Source: an uncultured Clostridia bacterium (GTDB taxonomy: Bacteria > Bacillota > Clostridia > TANB77 > CAG-508). From it: a stretch of 64,000 nt of DNA. Positions 17,735-25,888 of this stretch are shown here, in pieces (position 1 is the first letter of the stretch; every line of letters starts with the position of its first letter). The stretch lies in assembly GCA_934133165.1 (NCBI GenBank), contig CAKPAW010000001.1:1-64000 (forward strand). Direction: 5' to 3'. The position numbers were made by a program, and so were the translations under genes. Below the pieces are notes generated by a model. That model saw only the letters and a list, made by a program, of their open reading frames with translations. It made no database searches and was not told where the DNA came from.

Positions 17735-17842
17735 TAATTGTACACCTCCTCTTATATGTATACTCGCTAAGCATAAAATACTAGGCAGCTAATTATATAA
17801 ATTAGCATTTCGTGCCCGACCCAGGCGGCTTACAGATACTAA
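17735..17842 (-). promoter_or_regulatory. rplU leader, probable L21 autoregulatory RNA
   Basis: The untranslated leader, read on the minus strand, carries a GC-rich block (GTAAGCCGCCTGGGTCGGGC), then a CTAATT/AATTAG hairpin and the ribosome binding site. GC is far above the neighbourhood. Position and style fit the L21 leader of Firmicutes, but I could not compare with a covariance model. Confidence 0.6.
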
Positions 17843-17870
17843 TTTTAACATATTCTACTTTATTTGTCAA
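17842..17870 (-). promoter_or_regulatory. Promoter of rplU-rpmA
   Basis: TTGACA (17865-17870) and TAAAAT (17842-17847) are separated by 17 bases. The -35 hexamer lies inside the last codons of the upstream phosphoesterase gene. Confidence 0.85.
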
Positions 17871-18576
17871 TCTTTTCTAGTTTAAAATTTAAATAATCTC
17901 CACTAATTAATTTTAAATTTATTCCTTCTACATTTCCTTCTATTGCATCTTTGTGTGATGTACCATGTAAATGTCCATAATAACATCTTTTTACATTATA
18001 TTTTTTCATTACATCCAAAAACTCTGAATTGTATGTATATTCATTTTTCATATATATAGCAAGAACTGGTGGATAATGCATAATACAAATTATTTCTTTT
18101 TGTTCTCCATATTTTTCTATAGCACTTTTTAGAGATAATTCAAGTCTTGCCGCTTCTCTTTTTACCATTTTACGACTATTTTCTGTATCTAAAAGTGCCC
18201 ATCCTCTTGTTCCTACTATAATTTTGTCTTCTATTAGAAAACTATTATTATATAGAAAATCTATATTATTAAAATTGTTTTCTTCTAAATATTTTTTCAT
18301 AGATGTTATAGTTGTCCACCAATAATCATGATTTCCTTTTAGCATAATTTTCTTTCCTGGAAGTGCGCATAAATATTCAAAATCTTTATATGTGTCTTCT
18401 AAATAAGTAGCCCATGAAAAATCACCTGCAAGAATTACTGTATCTTCATTTTTTACTTTTTTATTCCAATCTTCCTTTATTTTTTCTGTATACCCTTGCC
18501 ATCCATCACCAAATACATCCATTGGCTTATTAACTCCAAATGGTAAGTGTAAATCTCCCATTACATATATTGACAT
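17860..18576 (-). CDS. Calcineurin-like metallophosphoesterase
   Basis: The protein has 238 residues. Metal-binding motifs are G-D-L-H (7-10), G-D-F-S near 51, G-N-H-D-Y-W near 80 and a late G-H-L-H near 200, with I-M-H-Y-P-P near 165. This is the YkuE/YmdB-type phosphoesterase fold, cytoplasmic with no signal peptide. The substrate is unknown. Its 3' end carries the rplU promoter, so it is not in the ribosomal operon. Confidence 0.9.
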   Translation of the reverse strand: MSIYVMGDLHLPFGVNKPMDVFGDGWQGYTEKIKEDWNKKVKNEDTVILAGDFSWATYLEDTYKDFEYLCALPGKKIMLKGNHDYWWTTITSMKKYLEENNFNNIDFLYNNSFLIEDKIIVGTRGWALLDTENSRKMVKREAARLELSLKSAIEKYGEQKEIICIMHYPPVLAIYMKNEYTYNSEFLDVMKKYNVKRCYYGHLHGTSHKDAIEGNVEGINLKLISGDYLNFKLEKIDK

Positions 18577-18588
18577 ATTCTCTCCTTA

Positions 18589-18645
18589 TGTCAGTAGGGA
18601 TGTTCCTTAGTGACATTTTTTGTGTCAGTAAGGACACTCCTTACT
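18589..18645. repeat. GGGAC-type intergenic repeat
   Basis: Two partial copies (GTCAGTAGGGATGTTCCTTAG and GTCAGTAAGGACACTCCTTAC, shortened here) flank a T-rich spacer. They belong to the family of short words around GGGAC, GTCCC and TGTCA that recurs in gaps throughout the window. Confidence 0.5.
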
Positions 18646-18904
18646 CTTTATTATTATCTATTTTTTTATAATTTTCTAAAGCTTTTGCAACTTGATCTGG
18701 ACAAGATGTTCCTTTGTCTCCACATTGAATTCCTTTTAATATTTTAATTACTTCATCTATATTTCTATTTTGTACTAATTTTGAAACTCCTACTGTATTT
18801 CCAGGACATCCTCCTACTATTTTTAGATTTTTTATTATATCATTTTCTATTTCAATTATTATTTCTCTTGAACAAACTCCTTCTGGTCTATATATATATT
18901 CCAT
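18641..18904 (-). CDS. TSCPD-domain protein (TIGR03905-like)
   Basis: The start is taken at 18904, where AAGGAGG precedes the ATG; a longer reading would overlap tcdA needlessly. The protein has 87 residues with Cys-rich motifs C-S-R-E near 9, G-G-C-P-G-N near 31 and G-T-S-C-P-D-Q near 66. This domain is also found at the C-terminus of some ribonucleotide reductases, and the free-standing form has no settled function. It lies 13 bases after tcdA and is probably cotranscribed with it. Confidence 0.88.
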   Translation of the reverse strand: MEYIYRPEGVCSREIIIEIENDIIKNLKIVGGCPGNTVGVSKLVQNRNIDEVIKILKGIQCGDKGTSCPDQVAKALENYKKIDNNKE

Positions 18905-18917
18905 TTCTTTTTCCTCC

Positions 18918-19676
18918 TTAAGGTTTTCCAACAATATCTTTTATAACTTCTCCTGCCATAGATAGTCCTACAACTGATGGCACAAATGATATACTTCCTG
19001 GAACTTGATTTCTTTCTGCACATTTTCTTTTTGTTCCTGGTGGACATATACAATTTGTCTTACAACTACATTCCAAAGTCTCATCCGGTTTTATTGGTTC
19101 TTCTTTTGAATAAATAACCTTTAAGCTATCTATATTTCTTTTTCTTAATTCCTTTCTCATTACTTTAGCAAGTGGACATATACTTGTTTTATATATATCT
19201 GTGACTTCAAATTCTAAAGGATTAAGTTTGTTTCCTGTACCCATTGATGAAATTACTGGAATATTCATTTTTTTGCATTGTGCTACAATTTCAATTTTTG
19301 CTGTAACTGTATCTACACAATCAACTACATATGATAAGCTTTCGTCTATAATTTTTGTTTCTGAATCTGGCATAAAAAATTCTTGATATGTTTCCACATT
19401 TGCCTTTGGATTTATTTCTAATATTCTTTCTTTCATCACATCTACTTTATATTTTCCTATTGTTTTTCTTGTTGCAATTATTTGTCTATTTAAATTTGTT
19501 AAACAAATTTTATCATCATCTATTAATACAAAGTTTTCTACTCCCGCTCTTACTAATCCCTCTACTACAAATGAACCTACTCCACCTATTCCAAACACTG
19601 CAACTTTTGCTTTTTGTAATTTTTCTATTCCTTCTTTTCCTATTAATAGTTCTGTTCTTGAAAATTGATTTAACAT
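18918..19676 (-). CDS. tcdA: tRNA threonylcarbamoyladenosine dehydratase
   Basis: This E1/ThiF-like protein has 252 residues: nucleotide loop G-I-G-G-V-G-S near 31, R-A-G-V-E near 43, N-R-Q near 64 and V-D-C-V-D near 117, with a Cys-rich insert (C-S-C-K-T-N-C-I-C) near 202. It uses ATP to cyclise t6A37 in tRNA to ct6A. The gene directly upstream is tsaD, which makes t6A, so the two steps of one tRNA modification are encoded together. Confidence 0.93.
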   Translation of the reverse strand: MLNQFSRTELLIGKEGIEKLQKAKVAVFGIGGVGSFVVEGLVRAGVENFVLIDDDKICLTNLNRQIIATRKTIGKYKVDVMKERILEINPKANVETYQEFFMPDSETKIIDESLSYVVDCVDTVTAKIEIVAQCKKMNIPVISSMGTGNKLNPLEFEVTDIYKTSICPLAKVMRKELRKRNIDSLKVIYSKEEPIKPDETLECSCKTNCICPPGTKRKCAERNQVPGSISFVPSVVGLSMAGEVIKDIVGKP

Positions 19677-19759
19677 CTTATTTTCCTTTCAATTTTTATA
19701 ATATTTATATTTCAAATTAACCATATTTTGTGGCAATAATGAGCTTCCCCCTATTGCCA

Positions 19760-20752
19760 CTATTCACATATTTTTAAGTTTGGTACTGCATTTAGTTCTA
19801 AATTTGATCTTACACCATTTATATAATTATAGTATCCTGCTGATGCTATCATTGCTGCATTATCTGTACATAATATTGGCTCTGGATAATATATTTTCAT
19901 TTTTTTGTCTTCTAATTCATTAAATCTTTTTCTTATATAACTATTTGCTGAAACTCCTCCAGCTAGCACTATTGTATTTAAATTTAGTTGTTCACATGCT
20001 TTTAATGTATTTTCTACTAATACGTCTGTTACTGCTTTTTCAAAACTTGCTGCTAAATCTGCTTTATTAACATCTGGATTTTTGTGGTGTAAGTTTATTA
20101 CTGCTGTTTTTATTCCACTAAAACTAAAATCTAAGTTTTCAAAATGTGTTTCTGGAAGTTTTATATTTGCTTCTCCTTCTTTTGCAAGCTTATCTATTTT
20201 TGGTCCTCCTGGATAACCAAGACCTATTACTCTAGCCACTTTATCAAATGCTTCACCTATTGCATCATCTCTAGTTTTCCCTAATATTTCAAATTCTTTG
20301 TAGTCTTTTATATGTACTAAATGTGTATGTCCACCTGATATTACTAAAGCTAAAAATGGTGGTTTTAAATCTTCATGTGTTATATAATTTGCTGCAATAT
20401 GTCCTTCTATATGATTTGTTCCAACTAAAGGCTTGTTTGCTGCATATGCAAGTGCTTTTGCATATGAAACTCCTACTAAAAGTGCACCAACTAATCCTGG
20501 TCCATATGTACAACTAATAGCATCTATTTCATCTAAGTTTATATTCGCTTCTTTTAGCGCTTTTTTGGTAACATTAGAAATAGCATCTACATGATTACGA
20601 GACGCTATTTCTGGTACTACTCCGCCAAATTTTTCATGAATTGGCACCTGTGAGCTTATTATATTAGATAAAACTTTTCTTCCATTTTTTACTACAGATA
20701 CTGATGTTTCATCACAACTTGATTCTATTCCTAATATATATATATCCTTCAT
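19760..20752 (-). CDS. tsaD: tRNA N6-adenosine threonylcarbamoyltransferase
   Basis: The protein has 330 residues of the ASKHA fold, with G-I-E-S-S-C-D-E-T at 8-16, iron-binding N-H-I-E-G-H near 110 and G-G-V-S-A-N near 268. It transfers threonylcarbamoyl from its AMP adduct to A37 of ANN-decoding tRNAs, working with TsaB and TsaE, which are not in this window. The ribosome binding site is GAAGGAAAG. Length is normal. Confidence 0.97.
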   Translation of the reverse strand: MKDIYILGIESSCDETSVSVVKNGRKVLSNIISSQVPIHEKFGGVVPEIASRNHVDAISNVTKKALKEANINLDEIDAISCTYGPGLVGALLVGVSYAKALAYAANKPLVGTNHIEGHIAANYITHEDLKPPFLALVISGGHTHLVHIKDYKEFEILGKTRDDAIGEAFDKVARVIGLGYPGGPKIDKLAKEGEANIKLPETHFENLDFSFSGIKTAVINLHHKNPDVNKADLAASFEKAVTDVLVENTLKACEQLNLNTIVLAGGVSANSYIRKRFNELEDKKMKIYYPEPILCTDNAAMIASAGYYNYINGVRSNLELNAVPNLKICE

Positions 20753-20827
20753 TTTCTTTCCTTCTCACATTTTTTATATTGATTTTTATAACTTTGATTT
20801 GTGAATTGTATAATGTTTTATAAATAT

Positions 20828-21565
20828 CTACATTCCAAATAAATGTCCTATTAAACTTACTATTCCAGTATATACTGCACTTATAACTGGTGATATAATT
20901 ATTCCTGCTAGATCTGTAACCCACAATACCACAAATATAATATAAAATACTTGTGAATATCTTTCAAACCAATCCCTTACTTTGTATGGTAAAAAGTGTT
21001 TTAATACTTTTGAACCATCTAATGGTGGAAGTGGTATTAAATTGAATACTCCTAATCCAATATTAATTATAATTGTAGTTTGTATTAGAGTTAATATTAT
21101 TAATCCTATTTGAGTTAAACAAAAAGCTGTAGCAAATTTAGCAATTATGAAATATAAGAATGTAAATATAATTGCTAATAATAAGTTCATTAATGGTCCT
21201 GCTATTGCAACAATTGCTTCGCCCTTTGACATACTTATTGTTCTTTTGAAATTGCTTGGATTTATCTCTACTGGTTTTCCCCAACCAAATCCTGCAAATA
21301 CAAGCATTACAGATCCTATTGGATCTAAATGTGCTAATGGATTTAATGTTAATCTTCCTTGTCTTCTTGGTGTATCATCTCCTAATTTATCTGCTGCAAA
21401 TGCATGTGCAAACTCATGAAATGTTATTGCTATTAGCACTGCTGGTAATGTTAACACTAAGCTAAGTAATGCATTTGTGTCTGTCAAATATCTTCTTAAT
21501 GAAAATATTACAATTATTGTAATTATAATATATAATGTTCTTTTATCCATTCCAAATTGAAACAT
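20828..21565 (-). CDS. Site-2 protease family (M50) membrane metalloprotease
   Basis: The start is taken at 21565, behind AAAGAGG. The protein has about 245 residues. It has the zinc motif H-E-F-A-H near 51 and N-P-L-A-H-L-D-P-I-G near 75, plus about six membrane helices. This is the short, PDZ-less YwhC-like S2P group, which cleaves substrates within the membrane. Substrates are unknown. With the island removed, it would follow the lysS terminator directly. Confidence 0.88.
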   Translation of the reverse strand: MFQFGMDKRTLYIIITIIVIFSLRRYLTDTNALLSLVLTLPAVLIAITFHEFAHAFAADKLGDDTPRRQGRLTLNPLAHLDPIGSVMLVFAGFGWGKPVEINPSNFKRTISMSKGEAIVAIAGPLMNLLLAIIFTFLYFIIAKFATAFCLTQIGLIILTLIQTTIIINIGLGVFNLIPLPPLDGSKVLKHFLPYKVRDWFERYSQVFYIIFVVLWVTDLAGIIISPVISAVYTGIVSLIGHLFGM

Positions 21566-21616
21566 ATATTTAAAAACCTCTTTCTTTTTATACATACTAT
21601 TTTTACTATAAATTAA

Positions 21617-21650
21617 TTACCCCAAAATAACTTGGTCCTTTTGGGGTAAT
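21617..21650 (-). terminator. Terminator, ancestrally that of lysS
   Basis: ATTACCCCAAAA pairs with TTTTGGGGTAAT, with a T-rich flank. It directly abuts the duplicated lysS end at 21653-21674. In the uninterrupted chromosome it would sit directly behind lysS. Confidence 0.75.
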
Positions 21651-21652
21651 TC

Positions 21653-21674
21653 TTTTAATTTAATGGTTTCATCG
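21653..21674 (-). repeat. Left attachment-site repeat (duplicate of lysS 3' end)
   Basis: The sequence matches 35672-35693 at 21 of 22 positions, including the lysS stop and the codons for K-P-L-N. There is no lysS gene next to this copy. Confidence 0.85.
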
Positions 21675-21745
21675 AATAATTTTTTAAAGTTCTAAAACCC
21701 GTAATTCTATAAGTATTTAATCTTTTTGTTCTCATCCAGAAACTG

Positions 21746-21838
21746 CATTTTGACTGCTACGCCATTAAATTTATTAGACTTTATTAAAACTTATTAAATA
21801 CTTTTTAACTTTCATAATTATATCATATTTTTCAAAAT
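21746..21838. repeat. Left arm-type repeat of the element
   Basis: This is a direct repeat of 35524-35606. The shared words are TTTTGACTGCTAC, TTTATTAAAACTTATTAA, CATAATTATA/CTTATAATT and CATATTTT. The rest of 21675-22046 has no convincing gene, though an outward-facing promoter-like TTGATT-16-TATAAT lies near 21815-21845 on the minus strand. Confidence 0.7.
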
Positions 21839-22046
21839 AATCAATTGTTTCCGTTTATATTCTCAAAAAATCGTATTTCAATTATAAAAGAGCCAATGCT
21901 CTCTTATTTATTGAATTTTTGTTTGATTTTGAGTACTCTTTTAAAGAAATAAGTCAGGAAGAAAATAACAAAATTAAAGTAAAAAATAGATTTTAGATAA
22001 ATAACAAAAAGGATTCGCCAAAGTTATGGAGAATCCTTTTTGTTTC

Positions 22047-22478
22047 TTATTGCCTTGCATCTAATTCGTTCAAAAAAATAAAAATGCCAATCTCTTTTGT
22101 AGAGATATCTTTTCCCTTATTCAAACGAATAATCAAATCATAGACATTGTCAACGTAGTGTCCGCCGATACCACAAACCATTTTTTTATAAACTCTCTTA
22201 CCGATTTTTTGGTATACAACTGACTTGGGTTTAGGCAACTTACATGCTGCTTCATTTGCTTCTTCTGCAGTATCGAAGATTAAACGTCCATAGTCTTCGA
22301 AGCTGTATCTTTGGTATGTATCTCCATACAAAACAGCATCAAAGGTTTTGTTTTCTTCATCGACCTGCAAAATTTTAGCCTGAGCTTCAAAAGCTTGTGC
22401 ACCATTGTTTGTTCCCCAGTAATCAACCAAATATACTGTTTGATTTACTTTGAAATCGTGTTTACATTCTTTTTTCAT
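22047..22478 (-). CDS. Unknown protein of the lysS island
   Basis: The protein has 143 residues and is soluble and mixed in charge. It opens M-K-K-E-C-K-H-D-F-K-V and has a beta-rich middle (V-Y-L-V-D-Y-W-G-T-N). A basic segment K-P-K-S-V-V-Y-Q-K-I-G-K-R-V-Y-K-K-M lies near 82-100. I do not recognise a family. The ribosome binding site is the AAGGAGG end of a junction linker (22487-22515). A hairpin with AAAAGGATTC/GAATCCTTTTT arms (about 22004-22042) terminates it. Confidence 0.6.
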   Translation of the reverse strand: MKKECKHDFKVNQTVYLVDYWGTNNGAQAFEAQAKILQVDEENKTFDAVLYGDTYQRYSFEDYGRLIFDTAEEANEAACKLPKPKSVVYQKIGKRVYKKMVCGIGGHYVDNVYDLIIRLNKGKDISTKEIGIFIFLNELDARQ

Positions 22479-22486
22479 TTGTTTTA

Positions 22487-22515
22487 CCTCCTTAACTAAT
22501 TAGTTTGCGAGTTAC
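22487..22515 (-). repeat. Gene-junction linker, copy 1
   Basis: On the minus strand it begins GTAACTCGCAAAC, contains the perfect palindrome AACTAATTAGTT and ends TTAAGGAGG. It supplies the stop codon of the gene at 22496-22732 and the ribosome binding site of the gene at 22047-22478. Stops occur in all three frames. Confidence 0.85.
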
Positions 22516-22732
22516 ACGCTAAATGAATACATTTTATGTTACATCTGCTATGTTTTTTTACTGAACCAACATCACAATTAGAAGAGTTATCCATGAAAAA
22601 ATAATCTGATATATTTGTATGTACATAGATTCTTCTTAACTCATCTACCGAATAGTCAATACCTGTAAGTTTTTTTCGTAATTCAGCTGAAATTTCAGCA
22701 AGTGTTTTATTATTACTTAACTCTTTATTCAT
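22496..22732 (-). CDS. Small Cys-containing protein of unknown function
   Basis: The protein has 78 residues. The N-terminal 45 are charged and helical (E-L-S-N-N-K-T-L-A-E-I-S-A-E-L-R-K-K-L). The C-terminal third has four Cys with Ser, Lys and His (N-C-D-V, S-R-C-N-I-K-C, L-A-C) and ends N-S-Q-T-N, which is encoded by the junction linker. The leader-plus-Cys-core layout recalls a ribosomal peptide precursor, but no modifying enzyme is nearby. The start follows AAGGAGG. Confidence 0.5.
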   Translation of the reverse strand: MNKELSNNKTLAEISAELRKKLTGIDYSVDELRRIYVHTNISDYFFMDNSSNCDVGSVKKHSRCNIKCIHLACNSQTN

Positions 22733-22898
22733 TCAATATTCCTCCTTAAAAATATTTATTTTTAAAGTTACATTTATATAAAAACTTGCACTTGGCAAGA
22801 TTGAAAAAGTATGCACATATTCTATCACAAATTTATGTATAATTCAAGGCAAAAGGAAAGAAGTCCGTCGAAACGAACTCCTTGCTTCACTTTTTCTC

Positions 22899-23135
22899 TT
22901 ATTCATCACCATCAATAAATCCATCACCAGTATGGTCTACTGGTGGAGCAAAGTATGACTGATAAATAATTCTAGCATCTACACTTTTTGCTTCTGATAA
23001 ACTTTTTTCAAGTGATTCTAGTTTTCCTTCTGCCTCAATCCGTTTTTTTCTTTCAATTGAACGATCAACTAAAAGATATGCAATGTCTAACATAAGGGTT
23101 ATTGCAATAAGTGTTCCTGCTAATGTAGCTCCCAT
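22899..23135 (-). CDS. Small membrane-anchored protein with EF-hand-like tail
   Basis: The protein has 78 residues: one N-terminal helix (about 3-23), a charged coiled-coil-like stretch (about 28-52) and a C-terminus D-H-T-G-D-G-F-I-D-G-D-E that fits an EF-hand or dockerin calcium loop. No family is recognised. The ribosome binding site comes from linker copy 2. A hairpin at about 22855-22885 ends the transcript. Confidence 0.55.
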   Translation of the reverse strand: MGATLAGTLIAITLMLDIAYLLVDRSIERKKRIEAEGKLESLEKSLSEAKSVDARIIYQSYFAPPVDHTGDGFIDGDE

Positions 23136-23143
23136 ATTATCTT

Positions 23144-23172
23144 CCTCCTTAACTAATTAGTTTGCGAGTTAC
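23144..23172 (-). repeat. Gene-junction linker, copy 2
   Basis: This copy is identical to copy 1 from GTAACTCGC through GGAGG. It gives the stop of the gene at 23153-23335 and the ribosome binding site of the gene at 22899-23135. Confidence 0.85.
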
Positions 23173-23335
23173 TTTTGTAGGGTAAAATACATTTTTCAAA
23201 TCTTAACTTATCAATACTGATTTCTTGTTTATTTTTTAATTTTAAAATGTTATACACATCATTATATATAACAGCAGATATTGATAACAAACATAATACA
23301 AAAACCATAAAAAAAGAAAATATTGAAAATAACAT
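23153..23335 (-). CDS. Small single-pass membrane protein
   Basis: The protein has 60 residues, with a hydrophobic N-terminus (about 3-24), then a basic cytoplasmic or external tail. It ends N-S-Q-T-N, encoded by the linker. The ribosome binding site is AGGAGG. No homology is recognised. It has the same layout as the membrane protein downstream, so the two may act together. Confidence 0.45.
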   Translation of the reverse strand: MLFSIFSFFMVFVLCLLSISAVIYNDVYNILKLKNKQEISIDKLRFEKCILPYKSNSQTN

Positions 23336-23377
23336 GCTATCCTCCTAGAAAAACATTTATAAGTTATTTTTTAATTA

Positions 23378-23566
23378 CTATAAATAATATATACTGTCGT
23401 TTAAATTTTCTCGTCCGATATTAAAATCAGAATTATTTTGTCTAGTCTTTTCTTTAATAGCCCTATCTAGTTCTTCCATTTTAGCAGATGATACTTTGAT
23501 TTTTGCTTTAGGTTCTGTATGTGTTGTTGCTGACATATAATTTAGTTTTACCTTTTTTAAAGCCAT
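23378..23566 (-). CDS. Small basic protein of unknown function
   Basis: The protein has 62 residues and is Lys/Glu rich, with a helical centre (S-S-A-K-M-E-E-L-D-R-A-I-K-E-K-T-R). No membrane segment and no recognised family. It has a good ribosome binding site (GGGAGG). It is the first gene after the promoter unit at 23629-23689. Confidence 0.5.
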   Translation of the reverse strand: MALKKVKLNYMSATTHTEPKAKIKVSSAKMEELDRAIKEKTRQNNSDFNIGRENLNDSIYYL

Positions 23567-23628
23567 AAAATTCCTCCCTTAAAATATTTATTTTGCTGTC
23601 TATATATTTCTCTATGTCAACTCCAAAA

Positions 23629-23689
23629 GGAGATTATAAAAATTAAATTATGTGAATTATATCACTATTTTACTTAAAAGTAAAGAAAA
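23629..23689 (-). promoter_or_regulatory. Repeated promoter unit P1
   Basis: TTTACT (23679-23684) and TATAAT (23656-23661) are separated by 17 bases, embedded in a 61-bp block that recurs at 24883-24943 with only a few differences. Confidence 0.7.
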
Positions 23690-23794
23690 AAGAGTTTACA
23701 CTCTCCTTCTTATTGACTGAAAAAAGAATAAAAGAATTGGTCACTACAAAACCAACTCTCTTATCCTTTACAATACAAATGATGAAACTAAATT

Positions 23795-24250
23795 TTAACC
23801 TCTACCTGTTACCTTTGCAGATATAACATATACCGGGCAACCATAATTGTTGCATAATCGATGTGTTTCATCCTTACGACAGAATTTCATTTCTACTAAT
23901 GAAGAAGGTACATAGAAAATATATAATTCTCTTGTTTTCTTTATATCTCCATTGTTATCTTTATGGACAAGCTGATTATGGCCGTGTTCTCTTATTTCAA
24001 CTCCCTGGTTAGGAACATACATATATGAGAAAGTATGTATTGTTTTATGATACTTAATAGTACCCAACTTTTGCTCCCATACTTCATCTAAAGTTACATC
24101 ACATACATCTACCGGTCTTTTAAACCATTCTCCATGCTTTTGAGTTTTCAAAATTTTCTCCAGTTCACTAACAAAGTTAAAATAATTTCTGTCATTTTTT
24201 CTGGCTAAATCCCGAATTTCCTTTACCGCGTCCAAATTTAAAGTTTTCAT
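23795..24250 (-). CDS. Unknown protein, possible cupin-like fold
   Basis: The protein has 151 residues. The N-terminal half is helical (V-K-E-I-R-D-L-A-R-K-N). The second half is beta-rich with G-V-E-I-R-E-H-G-H-N-Q near 91 and a Cys/His cluster (F-C-R-K-D-E-T-H-R-L-C-N-N-Y-G-C). The H-G-H motif and strand pattern suggest a metal-binding cupin-like domain, but this is a guess. The ribosome binding site is from linker copy 3, with slightly long spacing. Confidence 0.5.
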   Translation of the reverse strand: MKTLNLDAVKEIRDLARKNDRNYFNFVSELEKILKTQKHGEWFKRPVDVCDVTLDEVWEQKLGTIKYHKTIHTFSYMYVPNQGVEIREHGHNQLVHKDNNGDIKKTRELYIFYVPSSLVEMKFCRKDETHRLCNNYGCPVYVISAKVTGRG

Positions 24251-24267
24251 TTCAATTGTACATTTTC

Positions 24268-24296
24268 CTCCTTAACTATTTAGTTTGCTAGTAATT
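24268..24296 (-). repeat. Gene-junction linker, copy 3
   Basis: This is a variant with CTAGCAAACTAAATAGTT followed by AAGGAGG. It lies between the genes at 24312-24803 and 23795-24250. Confidence 0.75.
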
Positions 24297-24311
24297 AAAT
24301 TCTTTATGACT

Positions 24312-24803
24312 TTATTCATCAAATTTAAAATTTGAATTAAAATAGATTAGATTCTCTATTTCAACACTATAAACTTCTTCATTATGCTTATCTTTAACAA
24401 CAAGATGTATATTATTGTTTTCTGTAAGCTTGGCATAGAATTTACAACCTTCTTTTTGCAGAATTTGCATTATCATATCCATTTTATCGCAACTTTCATA
24501 TAAGAAATAAACTTGCCTATAATCTGTTTTAGATAAACATTGTCTAGTTGCAACTTCGACTTGTCGTTCTCTTTCTGATCTAGCTATATCCTCTCCCTTA
24601 AAAATGATTTCGTAAAAGATAAAATAAATAAGAAGTGTTCCTAAGCCACAGCTGATAGCCCAATAATATACTGCAAAGTCTCCAACAGGCTTTGAAACTA
24701 ATCCTTTTATAAAAGTACAAATGAAATATATTGCACTTATTATTAAGGATATTTGATTTGCCTGTTTTGAGTTTATTTTCTTTTTGTTTCGATTATTAGC
24801 CAT
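24312..24803 (-). CDS. Membrane protein with cytoplasmic C-terminal domain, unknown
   Basis: The protein has 163 residues, with a basic N-terminus, two membrane helices (about 18-38 and 45-68), an Arg/Glu-rich linker and a soluble C-terminal domain of about 80 residues. No family is recognised. The ribosome binding site is AAGGAGG, downstream of promoter unit P2. Confidence 0.55.
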   Translation of the reverse strand: MANNRNKKKINSKQANQISLIISAIYFICTFIKGLVSKPVGDFAVYYWAISCGLGTLLIYFIFYEIIFKGEDIARSERERQVEVATRQCLSKTDYRQVYFLYESCDKMDMIMQILQKEGCKFYAKLTENNNIHLVVKDKHNEEVYSVEIENLIYFNSNFKFDE

Positions 24804-24882
24804 AAAAAACCCTCCTTGTCAATTGACTTTCATTTTGCATTGTTAATAGTTACTATATATTAAACTCCATAAGTTGCATATC

Positions 24883-24943
24883 GGAGATTATAAAAATTAA
24901 ATTATGTGAATTATATCACGATTTCGTATAAAAGTAAAGAAAA
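24883..24943 (-). promoter_or_regulatory. Repeated promoter unit P2
   Basis: This is the direct repeat of the block at 23629-23689, with TTTACT (24933-24938), 17 bases, TATAAT (24910-24915). A terminator-like hairpin (AACTATCA with TGATAATT, about 24945-24972) lies just upstream and separates it from the previous gene. Confidence 0.7.
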
Positions 24944-24990
24944 GAACTATCATGACTGATAATTCCTTTCTTTACACTTTCAATATCCAA

Positions 24991-25177
24991 TTACAATTTA
25001 ATCAGTTTTCTTAATTGTTTTTCAGTAACTGTTCTTTTTTTCTTGTCTACTAAGAAATTCTCTTGAACTTGTATCACGAAATTCTGATACTCCATATTTC
25101 TTTTCAAGTTGTTCAATTTCTTCTCGTGTTGCTTTTTCAGGTTTTACATCTAAATCTTTGTAATCTTCAAATGCCAT
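24991..25177 (-). pseudogene. Small charged protein, apparently frameshifted
   Basis: The frame from ATG (25177, behind AGGAGG) gives M-A-F-E-D-Y-K-D-L-D-V and a charged helix, and ends at TGA (25022) after 51 residues. A one-base shift near S-R-E-F would instead run into V-D-K-K-K-R-T-V-T-E-K-Q-L-R-K-L-I-K-L and a TAA at 24991. That reading looks far more protein-like. It may be an inactivating insertion. The function is unknown. Confidence 0.55.
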
Positions 25178-25183
25178 AGATTT

Positions 25184-25213
25184 CCTCCTAACAAATTATT
25201 GTTTACAAGTTAC
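25184..25213 (-). repeat. Gene-junction linker, copy 4 (divergent)
   Basis: GTAACTTGTAAAC, then AATAATTTGTT and AGGAGG. The palindrome is altered but the layout is kept. It lies between the HD gene and the small gene at 24991-25177. Confidence 0.65.
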
Positions 25214-25214
25214 A

Positions 25215-25874
25215 TTAAAAATCTTGTTGAGTATTAATCTCTTTCACATAATCAAGAATATTGGAGAATGTCTCATCATCAAAATACAATGATTTATCCC
25301 ATTCATACCAAATATCGAATGCAGATTTAGCTCCGTCTTTTACCATTTGCTGAACTCTCTGCCTTTTGAAAACAACATTATTCTCCTGCTCATCTAAAGA
25401 ATGTTGACATCCCATATCCTGATAAACTTTTGCTTGAATATCTGCTTCAAGTTTATCACAATGATGTGCAAAGATAGCTTCTTTTGTTTTCTTCTCATCA
25501 AATTCTAATAGTAATGAATAAAACTCATCTTTCTTGATTAGGTCTCCAAGAACTTCTTTGATAGCTTCATGTTCTTTTTCCATCTTTTCTTCAGGAGTAA
25601 TATTATCAAATGGCGTAATATCTCCTATGACAACCTCTCCTAATTCATGGATAACAAGCATTTTCACAACTTTATTAATGTCTAAATTTGTTTCAAATTC
25701 AGAATCAATGCTTAATGCTAATATGCATGTTCCATAAACATGTTCTGCTATACTTTCAAGCCGTTCTTTACTCACATTCCAATGAGTTTCATCCCAGCCA
25801 CTTCTTATTTTATATTTAAGTATAGTTTCAAATATATACTTCTTATATCTAACTATTTTTTAATTCTTTAGCAT
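25215..25874 (-). pseudogene. HD-domain hydrolase (YfbR-like 5'-deoxynucleotidase), broken near start
   Basis: In frame from ATG at 25874, codon 5 is TAA; the family-like sequence then continues (I-L-K-Y-K-I-R-S-G-W-D) into S-I-A-E-H, V-I-H-E-L-G-E-V-V-I-G-D-I and F-A-H-H-C-D-K. The nearest later start, GTG at 25775, would lose the R-S-G-W segment and has no ribosome binding site. Family members remove phosphate from dNMPs. The body is intact for about 210 residues, so it may be a recent knock-out or use an unusual start. Confidence 0.65.
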
Positions 25875-25888
25875 GACATTTTTCTTTT

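Noticed and set aside
18859..19053. A 64-residue Arg/Lys/Cys-rich minus-strand frame
   Set aside because: It overlaps the tcdA end in another frame and is a shadow translation.
21840..21995. A plus-strand open stretch ending F-K-E-I-S-Q-E-E-N-N-K-I-K-V-K-N-R-F near the left end of the island, considered as an integrase or transposase tail
   Set aside because: It has no recognisable recombinase motif and no start with a ribosome binding site, so I did not call it.
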